Shown here piece after piece: positions 24,682 to 33,266 of a DNA stretch of 64,000 bases. The notes beneath the pieces are model-generated. The model was not told the origin of the DNA and did no database searches. It was given only the letters and a program-made list of their open reading frames with translations. Each line of letters opens with the position of its first letter. Position 1 is the stretch's first letter. Made by a program: the position numbers and the translations under genes. The stretch lies in contig JAJDCY010000013.1 in the NCBI GenBank assembly GCA_029260595.1, positions 62,001 to 126,000 of the forward strand, written 5' to 3'. Origin of the DNA: Phycisphaeraceae bacterium. GTDB lineage: Bacteria; Planctomycetota; Phycisphaerae; Phycisphaerales; Phycisphaeraceae.

Positions 24682-26778
24682 GTGCACACCGCCAACGACT
24701 CAACCGAGCCGCCCACCGACAACCGCACGCGATGGCTGCCCGCGATCCTGATCGTGATCGCCGTCGCGACCTACGCCAACAGCCTCCCCGGCCAATTCGT
24801 CCTCGACGACGGCAAACTCATCGTCGCCAACCAACAGATCCGCCAACTCTGGCCGGCGACCGATCTACTGCGTGACAGCCGCCCGCTCGTTGCGATCAGC
24901 CTTGCGATCAACTACGCGATCGGCGGCCTCGCCCCCGAGGGATATCACCTGTTCAATCTCGCGATCCACGTCCTCGCCGGGCTCGCGCTCTACGGCGTGA
25001 TCCGACGCACGGTTCTATTGCCAGGCCAACCCGCCCGCGCCCAACGCGCCGCCCCCTGGCTTGCAGCCACAGCGGCCCTGCTGTTCCTGATCCACCCGCT
25101 AACCACCCAGGCCGTCACCTACATCATCCAACGCGCCGAATCCATGATGGGCTTGTTCTACCTGCTCACCCTCTACGCCGTCGTCCGATCCATCGACTCC
25201 AAACGCACCGCGATGTGGTACGCGGCCGCCGCCGCATCGTGCGCACTGGGCATGGCTAGCAAGACCGTGATGGTCACCGCGCCCGCCGTCATCCTCCTCT
25301 ATGACTACACCTTCCTACACATGCCCGTCCCCGCGCTGCTCCGCCGCCGTTGGCCGCTTTACGCCGCGCTCGCCGCGTGCTGGTCCATCCCCTGGCACCT
25401 CGGCACCGCCCGCCTGCTCACCCTCGACAACGCCTCAACCGGCTTCGCCATGCCCCTCTACACGTGGTCCGAGTACGCCCTAACCCAACTCGAAGTCATC
25501 ACCCACTACCTGCGCCTATCGCTCTGGCCACACCCACTCTGTATTGACTACGCATGGAGGCCCGCGACCTCCAACATCCAGATCATCGGCCCAAACATCC
25601 TCATCGCCGCGCTCGTCGCCGCGACGTTTTGGGGTCTGATCAAACGGTCGTGGATCGGCTTCCTCGGCGCCGCGTTTTTCATCATCCTCTCGCCGACGTC
25701 CAGTATCGTCCCGATCGCCGACATCGCCGTCGAGCACCGCATGTACCTGCCCCTCGCCGCCGTCATCGTGCTTGCCTGCATCGCGGCATGGGCGATGCTC
25801 GACCGCGCCGCCGCACGCCTGCACTGGCCGCCCATCATCCGAGCCGCCATCACCGCCGCGCTCATCCTCGCCACCACGCTCCCGCTCGCACTCACCACCA
25901 TCAACCGCAACTTCGATTACTGGGACCCGGCCCGCCTATGGCAACAAACCGCCACCGTTGCCCCGCTCAACGCCCGCGCCTACCACAACCTCGGCGCCGC
26001 GCTCGACAGACGCGGCCAACTCGACCAAGCCATGGCCTGCTACGAGCGTGCACTCTCGATCGCTCCCGGCTACACCGACGCCCACAACAACCTCGGCGGC
26101 ATCTGGCTAAACCACGGCCGCATCGACAAAGCGATCGAACAATTCCACACCGCCCTGACCCTCAACCCCGACCACCCCGAAGCCCACTACAACCTCAGCA
26201 AAGCGCTCATGGCCAAGGGCGACCCCGCCGCCGCGGAACACCACCTTGCCCGCACTCTCGATCTGCAACCCCACCACGCCAAAGCCCACAACAATCTCGG
26301 CCTGCTCCTGCTAAGCAAAGGTAAAACAGACACCGCGCTCACAAGCTTCCGTCGCGCGATCAAACTCGAACCCACCCTGATCGACGCCTACCTCAACCTC
26401 GCAAGCGCGCTGCTCGAATCAGGCCAAACCGCCGATGCGATCGCCACCCTCCACGACGGCCTGACCCACCAACGGGACGACCCCAGGCTGCTGAACAAAC
26501 TCAGCTTCGCCCACGCCGCGCAAGGTGACTTCACCAACGCCGTCCGATTCGCCGAAGCCGCTAACCGCGCCACCAACATGGCCCACCCGATGTACTTGAA
26601 AACACTTGCCGCGGCCTACGCACAAGTCGGCCGTCTCGACGACGCGATCCAAACCGCCCACCGCGCCGCCGACCGCGCCCAATCCGCAGGCCAACCCCAA
26701 TGGGCGCACGACCTGAACCAGTTCGCTGAGCGCTTAGCCGCGAAGCGCGACAAGCCACCACGCAAGCCCACACCCTAA
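24682..26778 (+). CDS. TMTC-like membrane TPR protein
   Basis: A 698-residue protein starting at GTG 24682. The first ~420 residues hold about ten transmembrane segments, with LPGQFVLDDGKLIVANQQI in the first loop, the position of the acidic residue conserved in GT-C-type glycosyltransferases. The second half (from ~430) consists of eight to nine TPRs (for example YHNLGAALDRRGQLDQAMAC). This resembles eukaryotic TMTC O-mannosyltransferases and their bacterial homologues. A protein O-glycosyltransferase is plausible but unproven. It ends at the convergent queG gene with no gap. Confidence 0.75.
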   Translation: MHTANDSTEPPTDNRTRWLPAILIVIAVATYANSLPGQFVLDDGKLIVANQQIRQLWPATDLLRDSRPLVAISLAINYAIGGLAPEGYHLFNLAIHVLAGLALYGVIRRTVLLPGQPARAQRAAPWLAATAALLFLIHPLTTQAVTYIIQRAESMMGLFYLLTLYAVVRSIDSKRTAMWYAAAAASCALGMASKTVMVTAPAVILLYDYTFLHMPVPALLRRRWPLYAALAACWSIPWHLGTARLLTLDNASTGFAMPLYTWSEYALTQLEVITHYLRLSLWPHPLCIDYAWRPATSNIQIIGPNILIAALVAATFWGLIKRSWIGFLGAAFFIILSPTSSIVPIADIAVEHRMYLPLAAVIVLACIAAWAMLDRAAARLHWPPIIRAAITAALILATTLPLALTTINRNFDYWDPARLWQQTATVAPLNARAYHNLGAALDRRGQLDQAMACYERALSIAPGYTDAHNNLGGIWLNHGRIDKAIEQFHTALTLNPDHPEAHYNLSKALMAKGDPAAAEHHLARTLDLQPHHAKAHNNLGLLLLSKGKTDTALTSFRRAIKLEPTLIDAYLNLASALLESGQTADAIATLHDGLTHQRDDPRLLNKLSFAHAAQGDFTNAVRFAEAANRATNMAHPMYLKTLAAAYAQVGRLDDAIQTAHRAADRAQSAGQPQWAHDLNQFAERLAAKRDKPPRKPTP

Positions 26779-27849
26779 TCACCCCAACCGCTCCAACACC
26801 TGCCGCGCCGTCTCCCTGACCAACTCCGGTTCGTCTTCACTCACCGCCAATTTCCGCACACGCCCCTCCAACGCCGCGTCCGTCTTCTCGCTCAGCGCAT
26901 TGCCCGCTGCAATCAACGCGTTGCGTTTGAGCATGTCCAACTTAATCCGCTTCAGCGCCGACTTCGTAAACGCCTCCCGCCGCGCATCCGCATCCCAACC
27001 CAACACCTCGAACAACGACACCCCCGGCGCCGGCGGCCGCGGCCGATATGCCGGATGAATCGCCTCGTCCCCCGCCTCGACCGCACTCCCCCGATCCGCT
27101 TTGTTAAACGGGCAGACCTCCTGGCAGACATCACACCCCGCCACCCAATCCCCCATCGCTTCATGCAACCCCGGGGCAATCACCTCGCGGTGCTCGATTG
27201 TCAGGTAACTAATACACCGCGCCGCATCCATCTCGTAGGGCGCAAGGCAGTCGGTCGGACACGCGTCGATACACCGCGTACACGTCCCGCAATGGTCGGC
27301 CATCGGCGCCGCGTCGTCCGCCTCAACCTCCAGCGTCGTCACGATCTCGCCGAGCAACAGCCATGACCCCACCGTCGGGTGGATCAACATGGTGTTCTTA
27401 CCAACCCACCCCAGGCCCGCGCGCCCGGCATGTTCGCGTTCGAGGATCGGCGCGGTATCGACAGCGGCACGAAACACCTCGTCCGGCCAGCGCTCGCGCA
27501 TCGCATCGCAGACCGCGATCAGCCGCTTCTTCATCACCCGGTGATAGTCGTCCCCCCACGCATACCGCGCGATCCGCCCCATCGGGACATCCGCCCGCCC
27601 ACCATCGGCCCCGCCCGCATACCGATCCGCCAAACAAATCACCGACCGCGCCCCCGCGACAACCCGCGCCGGATCAATCCGCGTCTCGATTTGCTCCGCC
27701 AGATACCCCATCGCCCCGTGCTTCCCGTCCGCCAGCCAGCCCCGGATGTAATCCGCATGCTCCGACGCTCGTGCCGGCGCGACCCCAACCAGCGCGAACC
27801 GCTGTGCCGCCGCAACTTCATTCACATACTCATAAGGGCTAACCACCAT
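26779..27849 (-). CDS. queG: Epoxyqueuosine reductase QueG
   Basis: Catalyses the last step of queuosine synthesis at the tRNA wobble position, using cobalamin and two 4Fe-4S clusters. The 356-residue protein has RYAWGDDYHRVMKKRL and GWVGKNTMLIHP in the N-terminal half, the ferredoxin motif CGTCTRCIDACPTDCL and a second CDVCQEVCPFN, then a HEAT-like C-terminus. Full family length. It diverges from nuoD. No other queuosine gene is in the window. Confidence 0.95.
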   Translation of the reverse strand: MVVSPYEYVNEVAAAQRFALVGVAPARASEHADYIRGWLADGKHGAMGYLAEQIETRIDPARVVAGARSVICLADRYAGGADGGRADVPMGRIARYAWGDDYHRVMKKRLIAVCDAMRERWPDEVFRAAVDTAPILEREHAGRAGLGWVGKNTMLIHPTVGSWLLLGEIVTTLEVEADDAAPMADHCGTCTRCIDACPTDCLAPYEMDAARCISYLTIEHREVIAPGLHEAMGDWVAGCDVCQEVCPFNKADRGSAVEAGDEAIHPAYRPRPPAPGVSLFEVLGWDADARREAFTKSALKRIKLDMLKRNALIAAGNALSEKTDAALEGRVRKLAVSEDEPELVRETARQVLERLG

Positions 27850-27974
27850 CTACAAAGTCTACCCCGCGCCGCCGCACAACCGCGATCGGTGGCGGCCGCG
27901 CTGCTGGACAACTACAATCCCGGCGGTTTTCGCGGGCGTAAGGATTCGCCCGCCGTCCACCCGCACCGACGCCC

Positions 27975-29255
27975 ATGCCCTACGACCTCAAACCCCTGGA
28001 CGTGGATATCGAGACGACGCCGTACCTCACGGACGAGGACGAGCAGGGCGATCGCTGGACCCTCAACTTCGGCCCCCAGCACCCGGCCACGCACACAACT
28101 CTCCGCATCGTGCTCGAGCTCGACGGCGAGCGTGTGGTCCGCGCCACCCCGCACATCGGCTACCTGCACTCCGGCTTCGAAAAACTCGGCGAGCACCTGG
28201 ACTACAACCAGTACGTCACCATCGCCAGCCGGATGAACTACATCTCCCCGATCTCCAACGACATCGCCTGGCACACGGCCGTCGAGACCCTCTTCGGCAT
28301 CGACCTGACCCCCCGTTGCAAGGTTGTGCGCACCATCCTCGCCGAGCTTGGCCGCATCCAGGACCACCTGCTCTGCGTCGGCACCGCCGCGCTCGACCTG
28401 GGCGCGTTCACCGCATTCCTCTATGGCTTCAACGAGCGCGAAAAGATCTACGACATCCTCGACTACATCTCAGGCCAGCGCTTCCACCCCGACTGGACCC
28501 GCGTCGGCGGCGCGATGAGCGACCTGCCCGATGAACAGACCTTCAAAAACATGGTCAAGAAGTTCATCCGTGAGCAAGCCCCGCCCGCACTGGCCGACAT
28601 CGAAGGCCTGCTCAACCGCAACCGCATTTTCCGCGACCGCACCGAGGGCGTCGGCGTCATCAGCCACGACGACGCGATCGCCTGGTCGCTCACCGGACCG
28701 ATCGCACGCGCCAGCGGTGTCCGCCGCGACCTGCGCAAGGACGAGCCCTACCTCTGCTACGCCGACAACTGGGACAACCAGGGATCGTCGGCTGTGCAAT
28801 TCAAGGTCCCGATCGCAACCGGCGGCGATGTGCTCAGCCGATACCTCGTCCGCGTCGAAGAACTCAAACAGTCCATTGCGATCATCGAACAACTGATCGA
28901 CGACATCCCCGGCGGGCCGATGAACGTCGACGACAACGGCAAGGCCCACCTGCCGGACAAGTCCTCCGTCTACGGCTCGATCGAAGGCCTGATCCAACAC
29001 TTTGAACTAATCATGACCAACCGCGGCTGGGAGGCCCCTGTCGCCGAGGCCTATGGTGCCAACGAAACCGCCAACGGCGAGTTGGGCTACTACTTGGTCT
29101 CCGACGGCGGGCCGCGTGCGTGGCGGGCCAAGTGCAGGCCGCCAAGCTTCATCAACTACCAGGTATTTCCCAAACTCGTTGAAGGCCACCTGCTCGCCGA
29201 CGTCGTCGCCGTGCTGGGAAGCCTCAACGTCATCGCCGCCGAACTCGACCGCTAA
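27975..29255 (+). CDS. nuoD: NADH-quinone oxidoreductase subunit D
   Basis: The 49-kDa-type subunit that helps form the quinone site of complex I. The 426-residue protein contains FGPQHPATHTTLRIVLELDG and ATPHIGYLHSGFEKLGEH, which are diagnostic, and ends LNVIAAELDR. It opens a cluster nuoD, nuoE, small protein, nuoF. A TACAAT hexamer at 27913-27918, 57 bp upstream of the start, could be a -10 box, with no good -35. NuoB and NuoC are not upstream, so the operon is rearranged compared with E. coli. Confidence 0.96.
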   Translation: MPYDLKPLDVDIETTPYLTDEDEQGDRWTLNFGPQHPATHTTLRIVLELDGERVVRATPHIGYLHSGFEKLGEHLDYNQYVTIASRMNYISPISNDIAWHTAVETLFGIDLTPRCKVVRTILAELGRIQDHLLCVGTAALDLGAFTAFLYGFNEREKIYDILDYISGQRFHPDWTRVGGAMSDLPDEQTFKNMVKKFIREQAPPALADIEGLLNRNRIFRDRTEGVGVISHDDAIAWSLTGPIARASGVRRDLRKDEPYLCYADNWDNQGSSAVQFKVPIATGGDVLSRYLVRVEELKQSIAIIEQLIDDIPGGPMNVDDNGKAHLPDKSSVYGSIEGLIQHFELIMTNRGWEAPVAEAYGANETANGELGYYLVSDGGPRAWRAKCRPPSFINYQVFPKLVEGHLLADVVAVLGSLNVIAAELDR

Positions 29256-29271
29256 CCCCGCGAAGACCACC

Positions 29272-29796
29272 ATGGCCTGGATCGTAAAAAACTCGGCTAC
29301 CCAGCAGATCGACAAGCGCGACGAGCCCTACCTCGACGACACGCTCCGCGCCGAGCTCGAAGCCGAGATCATCCCGCGCTACCCCACCCGCCAGGCCGCG
29401 ACGCTGCCCGTCCTGCACGCGCTCCAACACAAACACCACTGGCTGCCCCACCAGGCCCTCGCCGAGGCGGCCGGGTTCCTTGGGCTACACCCGTCCGAAG
29501 TCCTCGACACCGCGACCTTCTACGAGGATTTTCGCCTCCAGCCGATGGGCCAATACCTAATCATGGTCTGCCAGTCGCTTAGCTGCGAGTTGATGGGACA
29601 CACCTCGCTAGTCGATGCTCTCCGCGACAAGCTCGGGATCGAACCCGGCGGCACGACGGACGACGGCCGCTTCACGCTCCTGACCGTCGAGTGTCTCGGC
29701 TCTTGCGGCACGGCCCCGTGCGCACTGGTCAACGAAACACTGCACGAATCGCTGACGATCGAAAACCTGGACAAGGTGTTGAACGAATTGCCGTGA
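29272..29796 (+). CDS. nuoE: NADH-quinone oxidoreductase subunit E
   Basis: A 174-residue 2Fe-2S subunit of the NADH-input module. It begins MAWIVKNSATQQIDKRDEPY at the ATG 29272, only 16 bp after nuoD. Cluster ligands are visible as CQSLSC and CLGSCGTAPC, the four-cysteine pattern of the family. The preceding region (LPVLHALQHKHHWLPHQALA) matches NuoE of other bacteria. Confidence 0.95.
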   Translation: MAWIVKNSATQQIDKRDEPYLDDTLRAELEAEIIPRYPTRQAATLPVLHALQHKHHWLPHQALAEAAGFLGLHPSEVLDTATFYEDFRLQPMGQYLIMVCQSLSCELMGHTSLVDALRDKLGIEPGGTTDDGRFTLLTVECLGSCGTAPCALVNETLHESLTIENLDKVLNELP

Positions 29797-29823
29797 TTGC
29801 GTAACGTTTTTCGAGTACCTCAT

Positions 29824-30021
29824 ATGGATTGGTTCGCCAGACTCTGCCGCAATGCCGGGCTGATGATCCACCACACGATCGAACCGCTGCGTAAAACCAA
29901 AACGACGCGCGTCAGCCACTCGACCGAAGAGCACCAACCCGACGAACGGGTCACGCTAAGACGAACAACCATCGAGGAGATCGAGATCCACCCGCCCGAC
30001 GCACCGGAGAAACGCGACTAA
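29824..30021 (+). CDS. Small protein between nuoE and nuoF
   Basis: A 65-residue product beginning MDWFARLCRNAGLMIHHTIE, with a highly charged C-terminal half (RTTIEEIEIHPPDAPEKRD). It has no transmembrane segment. It sits inside the nuo cluster with 27 bp to nuoE and 66 bp to nuoF, same strand. Its placement suggests a complex I accessory or assembly factor, but no family is recognised. Confidence 0.55.
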   Translation: MDWFARLCRNAGLMIHHTIEPLRKTKTTRVSHSTEEHQPDERVTLRRTTIEEIEIHPPDAPEKRD

Positions 30022-30087
30022 CACCACACCCTCGGCGACCCGCCGGCGACCCCGCCGCGAGCCCACGCGAAGGGATGACCACCCGAC

Positions 30088-31455
30088 ATGAGCCTGCAAG
30101 AACCCGTCCTTTGTCAACGCATCCCCACCTGGCCCTGGGGCGACCCGGCTGACCGACACCTGATCGGTCTGGACGAGTACCTGTCGACCGGCGGTTACGC
30201 CGCGCTCGACAAAGCGCTCGCGATGCAGCCGACCGAGGTAATCGCAGCCGTCAAAGAAAGCGAGCTCCGCGGCCGCGGGGGCGCCGGGTTCCCCGCGGGG
30301 ATGAAGTGGGGCTTTCTCCCGCCCGAGGACGGTAAACAGCGGTTCCTGACCGTCAACGCCGACGAGTCCGAACCGGGCACCTTTAAGGATCGCCTGCTGC
30401 TCGATTTTGACCCCCACCTGCTGCTTGAAGGCATCGCGATCTGCATGCACGCCTGCCGCCTGGACACCGCGTACATCTATATCCGCGGCGAGTACCACGC
30501 CCAGGCCAAGACGCTGCAGAAGGCCGTGGACGAGTCGTACAAACACAACGTATTCGGCGAGAACTCGAAACTCGGCCGCATCAACGACCGCGCACCGCAG
30601 TGCTACGTCCACCGCGGCGCCGGTGCCTACATCTGTGGCGAAGAGACCGCCCTGCTCGAATCGCTTGAAGGCAAGCGCGGTTGGCCTCGCAACAAACCGC
30701 CGTTCCCCGCGATCGCCGGCGCATTCGCCCGGCCAACGATCATCAACAACGTCGAAACCCTCGCCATCGTCCCCGCGATCATCGACCGCGGCCCGGCGTG
30801 GTTCAAATCGATGGGCAAGGACCGCCCCGAAGGCGCACCGCCCGCCGTCCCGGCGAGCTTCGGGCCGAAGCTCTATGGCATCTCCGGGCACGTTAACCGC
30901 CCCGGTGTCTACGAAGACGACCTGGGCATCAAGGTCTCAACACTGATCGAAACGCACGGCCAGGGCATGCGCGGCGGCAAGAAATTCAAAGGTGCGATCC
31001 CCGGCGGGATCTCGATGGGCATCCTCGGCCCCGATCAATATGACGCCGAACTCGATTTCGACATCGGTAAGAAGTATGGGTGTCTCGGGCTGGGCACGGC
31101 GGGCGTGATCGTGATGGATGAGGACACCGACATGGTCGCGGTCGCCCGGAACATCTGCCGCTTTTTCTCGCACGAATCATGCGGCCAATGCACGCCCTGC
31201 CGCGAGGGCACCGGCTGGATGTACAAGCTGCTCACCCGCATCGAAGCGGGCGGCGGCACGAGTAAAGACATTGATTTGCTTTTGGAACTATCCGGCTCGA
31301 TGGGTTCGATGCCCGGCACGACGATCTGTGGGCTGGCCGACGGCGCTAACTGGGCCGTCCGCACCATCGTCAACAAGTTCCGCGCCGACTTCGAAGCCAA
31401 GGTCCGCAAGAAACCGCACTCGCGATTGCGCGTGTTGCCGGTCGGCGTGGGTTGA
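30088..31455 (+). CDS. nuoF: NADH-quinone oxidoreductase subunit F
   Basis: Binds FMN, NADH and one 4Fe-4S cluster. The 455-residue protein has the FMN/NAD region GRGGAGFPAGMKWGF and the NADEPGT-like NADESEPGTFKDR, then GAGAYICGEETALLESLEG, and the cluster motif ESCGQCTPCREGTGWM near the C-terminus. It is slightly longer than E. coli NuoF (about 445). It ends the nuoD-nuoE-small-nuoF cluster; nuoG does not follow. Confidence 0.96.
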   Translation: MSLQEPVLCQRIPTWPWGDPADRHLIGLDEYLSTGGYAALDKALAMQPTEVIAAVKESELRGRGGAGFPAGMKWGFLPPEDGKQRFLTVNADESEPGTFKDRLLLDFDPHLLLEGIAICMHACRLDTAYIYIRGEYHAQAKTLQKAVDESYKHNVFGENSKLGRINDRAPQCYVHRGAGAYICGEETALLESLEGKRGWPRNKPPFPAIAGAFARPTIINNVETLAIVPAIIDRGPAWFKSMGKDRPEGAPPAVPASFGPKLYGISGHVNRPGVYEDDLGIKVSTLIETHGQGMRGGKKFKGAIPGGISMGILGPDQYDAELDFDIGKKYGCLGLGTAGVIVMDEDTDMVAVARNICRFFSHESCGQCTPCREGTGWMYKLLTRIEAGGGTSKDIDLLLELSGSMGSMPGTTICGLADGANWAVRTIVNKFRADFEAKVRKKPHSRLRVLPVGVG

Positions 31456-31495
31456 ACGAACGCTCGACTAAATAAGTGATCCGGCTGCCCCGCGC

Positions 31496-32341
31496 TCACG
31501 CGCGGCGAGGATTGCGGTTCCTGCCGAGCAGCAACCCGCCAACCCCGATCAACGCGGCCAACGCCCCCGGCTCAGGCAGACGCGCCCCCGGGCTATCAAA
31601 CAACTGTTGCACTTGGTCGCTCGTCAGCGCCTGATCGTACAACTGAACATCGTCAACCAGTCCCGTAAATGTCGCCGCCGGCGTCGTACCGACACTGATC
31701 CCCCCGATAAGAAACGGGGCGGTGACAGCCCCGATCGGGATTGATGTCCGTGAGTCCTCGACCGACCCGCCGTCGACGTAAATCTGCGACAGCCCGTCTT
31801 CATCATACACCGTGACCACCTGATGCCACAGCCCGTCGTTCACCGTCGTCGTCGACCGCGGCTCATCGCCGGGCGACCCGTCGGAATCATAAAACCAGGC
31901 TTTGTCCAGTTGGCCGTATGTGCTGCTGGTGTTCATGGCCGCGAAGTACCCGGCCACAAATCCGGATCGGTGTTTCCCGACAAAGAATGAGTGCGGGCTG
32001 TTATAACCCTGCGCTGTCTTCACCCACACCGCGATCGAAAAATCACCGCTGGTGAACCCGAAAATATCGCCCATGTTGACCAGCCCAGCGCCAGTCTCGG
32101 TCACACTCAGGGCGTTGCCCTCAATCCCGCCGGTCACAAACGCCGCATCACCGGCCAGCGCCCCGTCATTACTACCAACACTGTCTGCTGCGACCGTCGC
32201 GCCACCGGCCTCATTGAACGACCAATGGGCAAGCACCCCGGCCGCAACCCGCTCGGGTGCGATCCCTAGGCAAATAACCGCGACTAACACGGCGGCAACG
32301 CTCCAAAAGGAGAATCTCTGTGGCTGGGTGACAGACTTCAT
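31496..32341 (-). CDS. PEP-CTERM protein with LamG/concanavalin-like domain
   Basis: ATG at 32341 follows a GAGGAGG ribosome site. The 281-residue product has a signal peptide ending VAA, a laminin-G-like fold (LAHWSFNEAGGATVAADSVG, then SIAVWVKTAQ, IYVDGGSVEDS and GLVDDVQLYDQAL), and a terminal LPEPGALAALIGVGGLLLGR plus RNPRRA, a PEP-CTERM sorting signal. Probably secreted and carbohydrate-binding. It is convergent with nuoF, 40 bp apart. Confidence 0.85.
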   Translation of the reverse strand: MKSVTQPQRFSFWSVAAVLVAVICLGIAPERVAAGVLAHWSFNEAGGATVAADSVGSNDGALAGDAAFVTGGIEGNALSVTETGAGLVNMGDIFGFTSGDFSIAVWVKTAQGYNSPHSFFVGKHRSGFVAGYFAAMNTSSTYGQLDKAWFYDSDGSPGDEPRSTTTVNDGLWHQVVTVYDEDGLSQIYVDGGSVEDSRTSIPIGAVTAPFLIGGISVGTTPAATFTGLVDDVQLYDQALTSDQVQQLFDSPGARLPEPGALAALIGVGGLLLGRNRNPRRA

Positions 32342-32666
32342 TCTCAATACCTCCTCGAAACGGTGATCGACCGACCAGCAACTGTGAGCCAGCCCCCAAT
32401 CCCGCAATATCAACATAGAAAGGGAATCTGCCTCTAAGCTATTTTACCTCACGCCCTGCCCCGCGCCCACTTTGTTTGCGATATTTACGAAAAAATCCCC
32501 CGCTAGCGTCGCTCAACCGATCGATTGAAAGGAATATCTGCCTTCCCGCATCCCCGTGCGCGCGCATATCGCCCGTCCCGAAGCCAAGCCCCGGGGCGCA
32601 CAACAAACTATCGCCCCAGCGGCGTTTCATTTTGCAACAAATGACTGATACTTCAGCCGCGCCTTA
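32342..32666. other. 325-bp gap between PEP-CTERM and DUF3467 genes
   Basis: Both flanking genes are on the minus strand. I see no gene, repeat or clear terminator. The part next to 32341 should hold the promoter of the PEP-CTERM gene; a TATGTT at 18-bp spacing from TAGCTT is too weak to call. Confidence 0.5.
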
Positions 32667-33065
32667 TCAGGACAGCTTCCCACCCGGGGCCGGTGCGTCA
32701 GTTTTCGGTTGGCTGACCATACGCTTACGCGGGTCGATTTCAAGCACGCCGTACGCCTGCTCGTAGCGCGCGACCGCCTGGCTCATCTGCATCGTCAGCC
32801 GCTTGGCCACCCAGGGGTTCAAGATGATCCGCTGGTCGATCTTCAGCTTCGCCACCGAGGGCCCGGCCGGCCGCAACGGCCCGGCGAAATCGAGAATGAT
32901 CTCCTCAGCCGACCCCCACACCCGCACGGTCGAACTATACGTCGTCGGGGCCTGCGAATCGTCGATCTGGAGCTGTAGCTGCTGCTGCTGGCCCTCGCCG
33001 GCATTTGAGCTGATGGTCTCGATCGTATCCGACCCGCTACCGCCGCCCTTATTGCTCTTACTCAC
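32667..33065 (-). CDS. DUF3467-family protein
   Basis: A 132-residue protein. A Gly/Ser and Gln-rich N-terminus (residues 1-40) precedes a domain with YSSTVRVWGSAEEIILDFA, then KIDQRIILNPWVAKRLTMQM and ARYEQAYGVLEID. That pattern is the DUF3467 family. Function is unknown. It has its own strong-looking promoter (33209-33237) with a leader of about 137 nt. Confidence 0.8.
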   Translation of the reverse strand: MSKSNKGGGSGSDTIETISSNAGEGQQQQLQLQIDDSQAPTTYSSTVRVWGSAEEIILDFAGPLRPAGPSVAKLKIDQRIILNPWVAKRLTMQMSQAVARYEQAYGVLEIDPRKRMVSQPKTDAPAPGGKLS

Positions 33066-33208
33066 AGGTTTACCTTCCTAAAAATGATTCGTGTCACCAT
33101 GCCCCGCCGTCGACGCGACGCCGCAGGCCCAATCTCCACCTCAATCCGAACCTCTTCACGGCACCCAAGAATCAGCCCGCCAAGGTCCGTATCTCGTTTG
33201 AGCTATGT

Positions 33209-33237
33209 AGTATAACGTATTTTTGATAATCTGTCTA
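33209..33237 (-). promoter_or_regulatory. Near-consensus promoter for DUF3467 gene
   Basis: On the minus strand: TAGACA (33237-33232), exactly 17 bp, TATACT (33214-33209). Both hexamers match 5 of 6 consensus bases. The predicted start site near 33202 gives a leader of about 137 nt before the ATG at 33065. Confidence 0.55.
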
Positions 33238-33266
33238 TCCCCCGCTCAACCCCCATCGGCCACCCG

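Noticed and set aside
31490-31505. CCGCGC-TCAC-GCGCGG hairpin between nuoF and the PEP-CTERM gene
   Set aside because: Its stem overlaps the Arg-rich C-terminal codons and stop of the PEP-CTERM gene and has no T tract; the symmetry is likely from codons.
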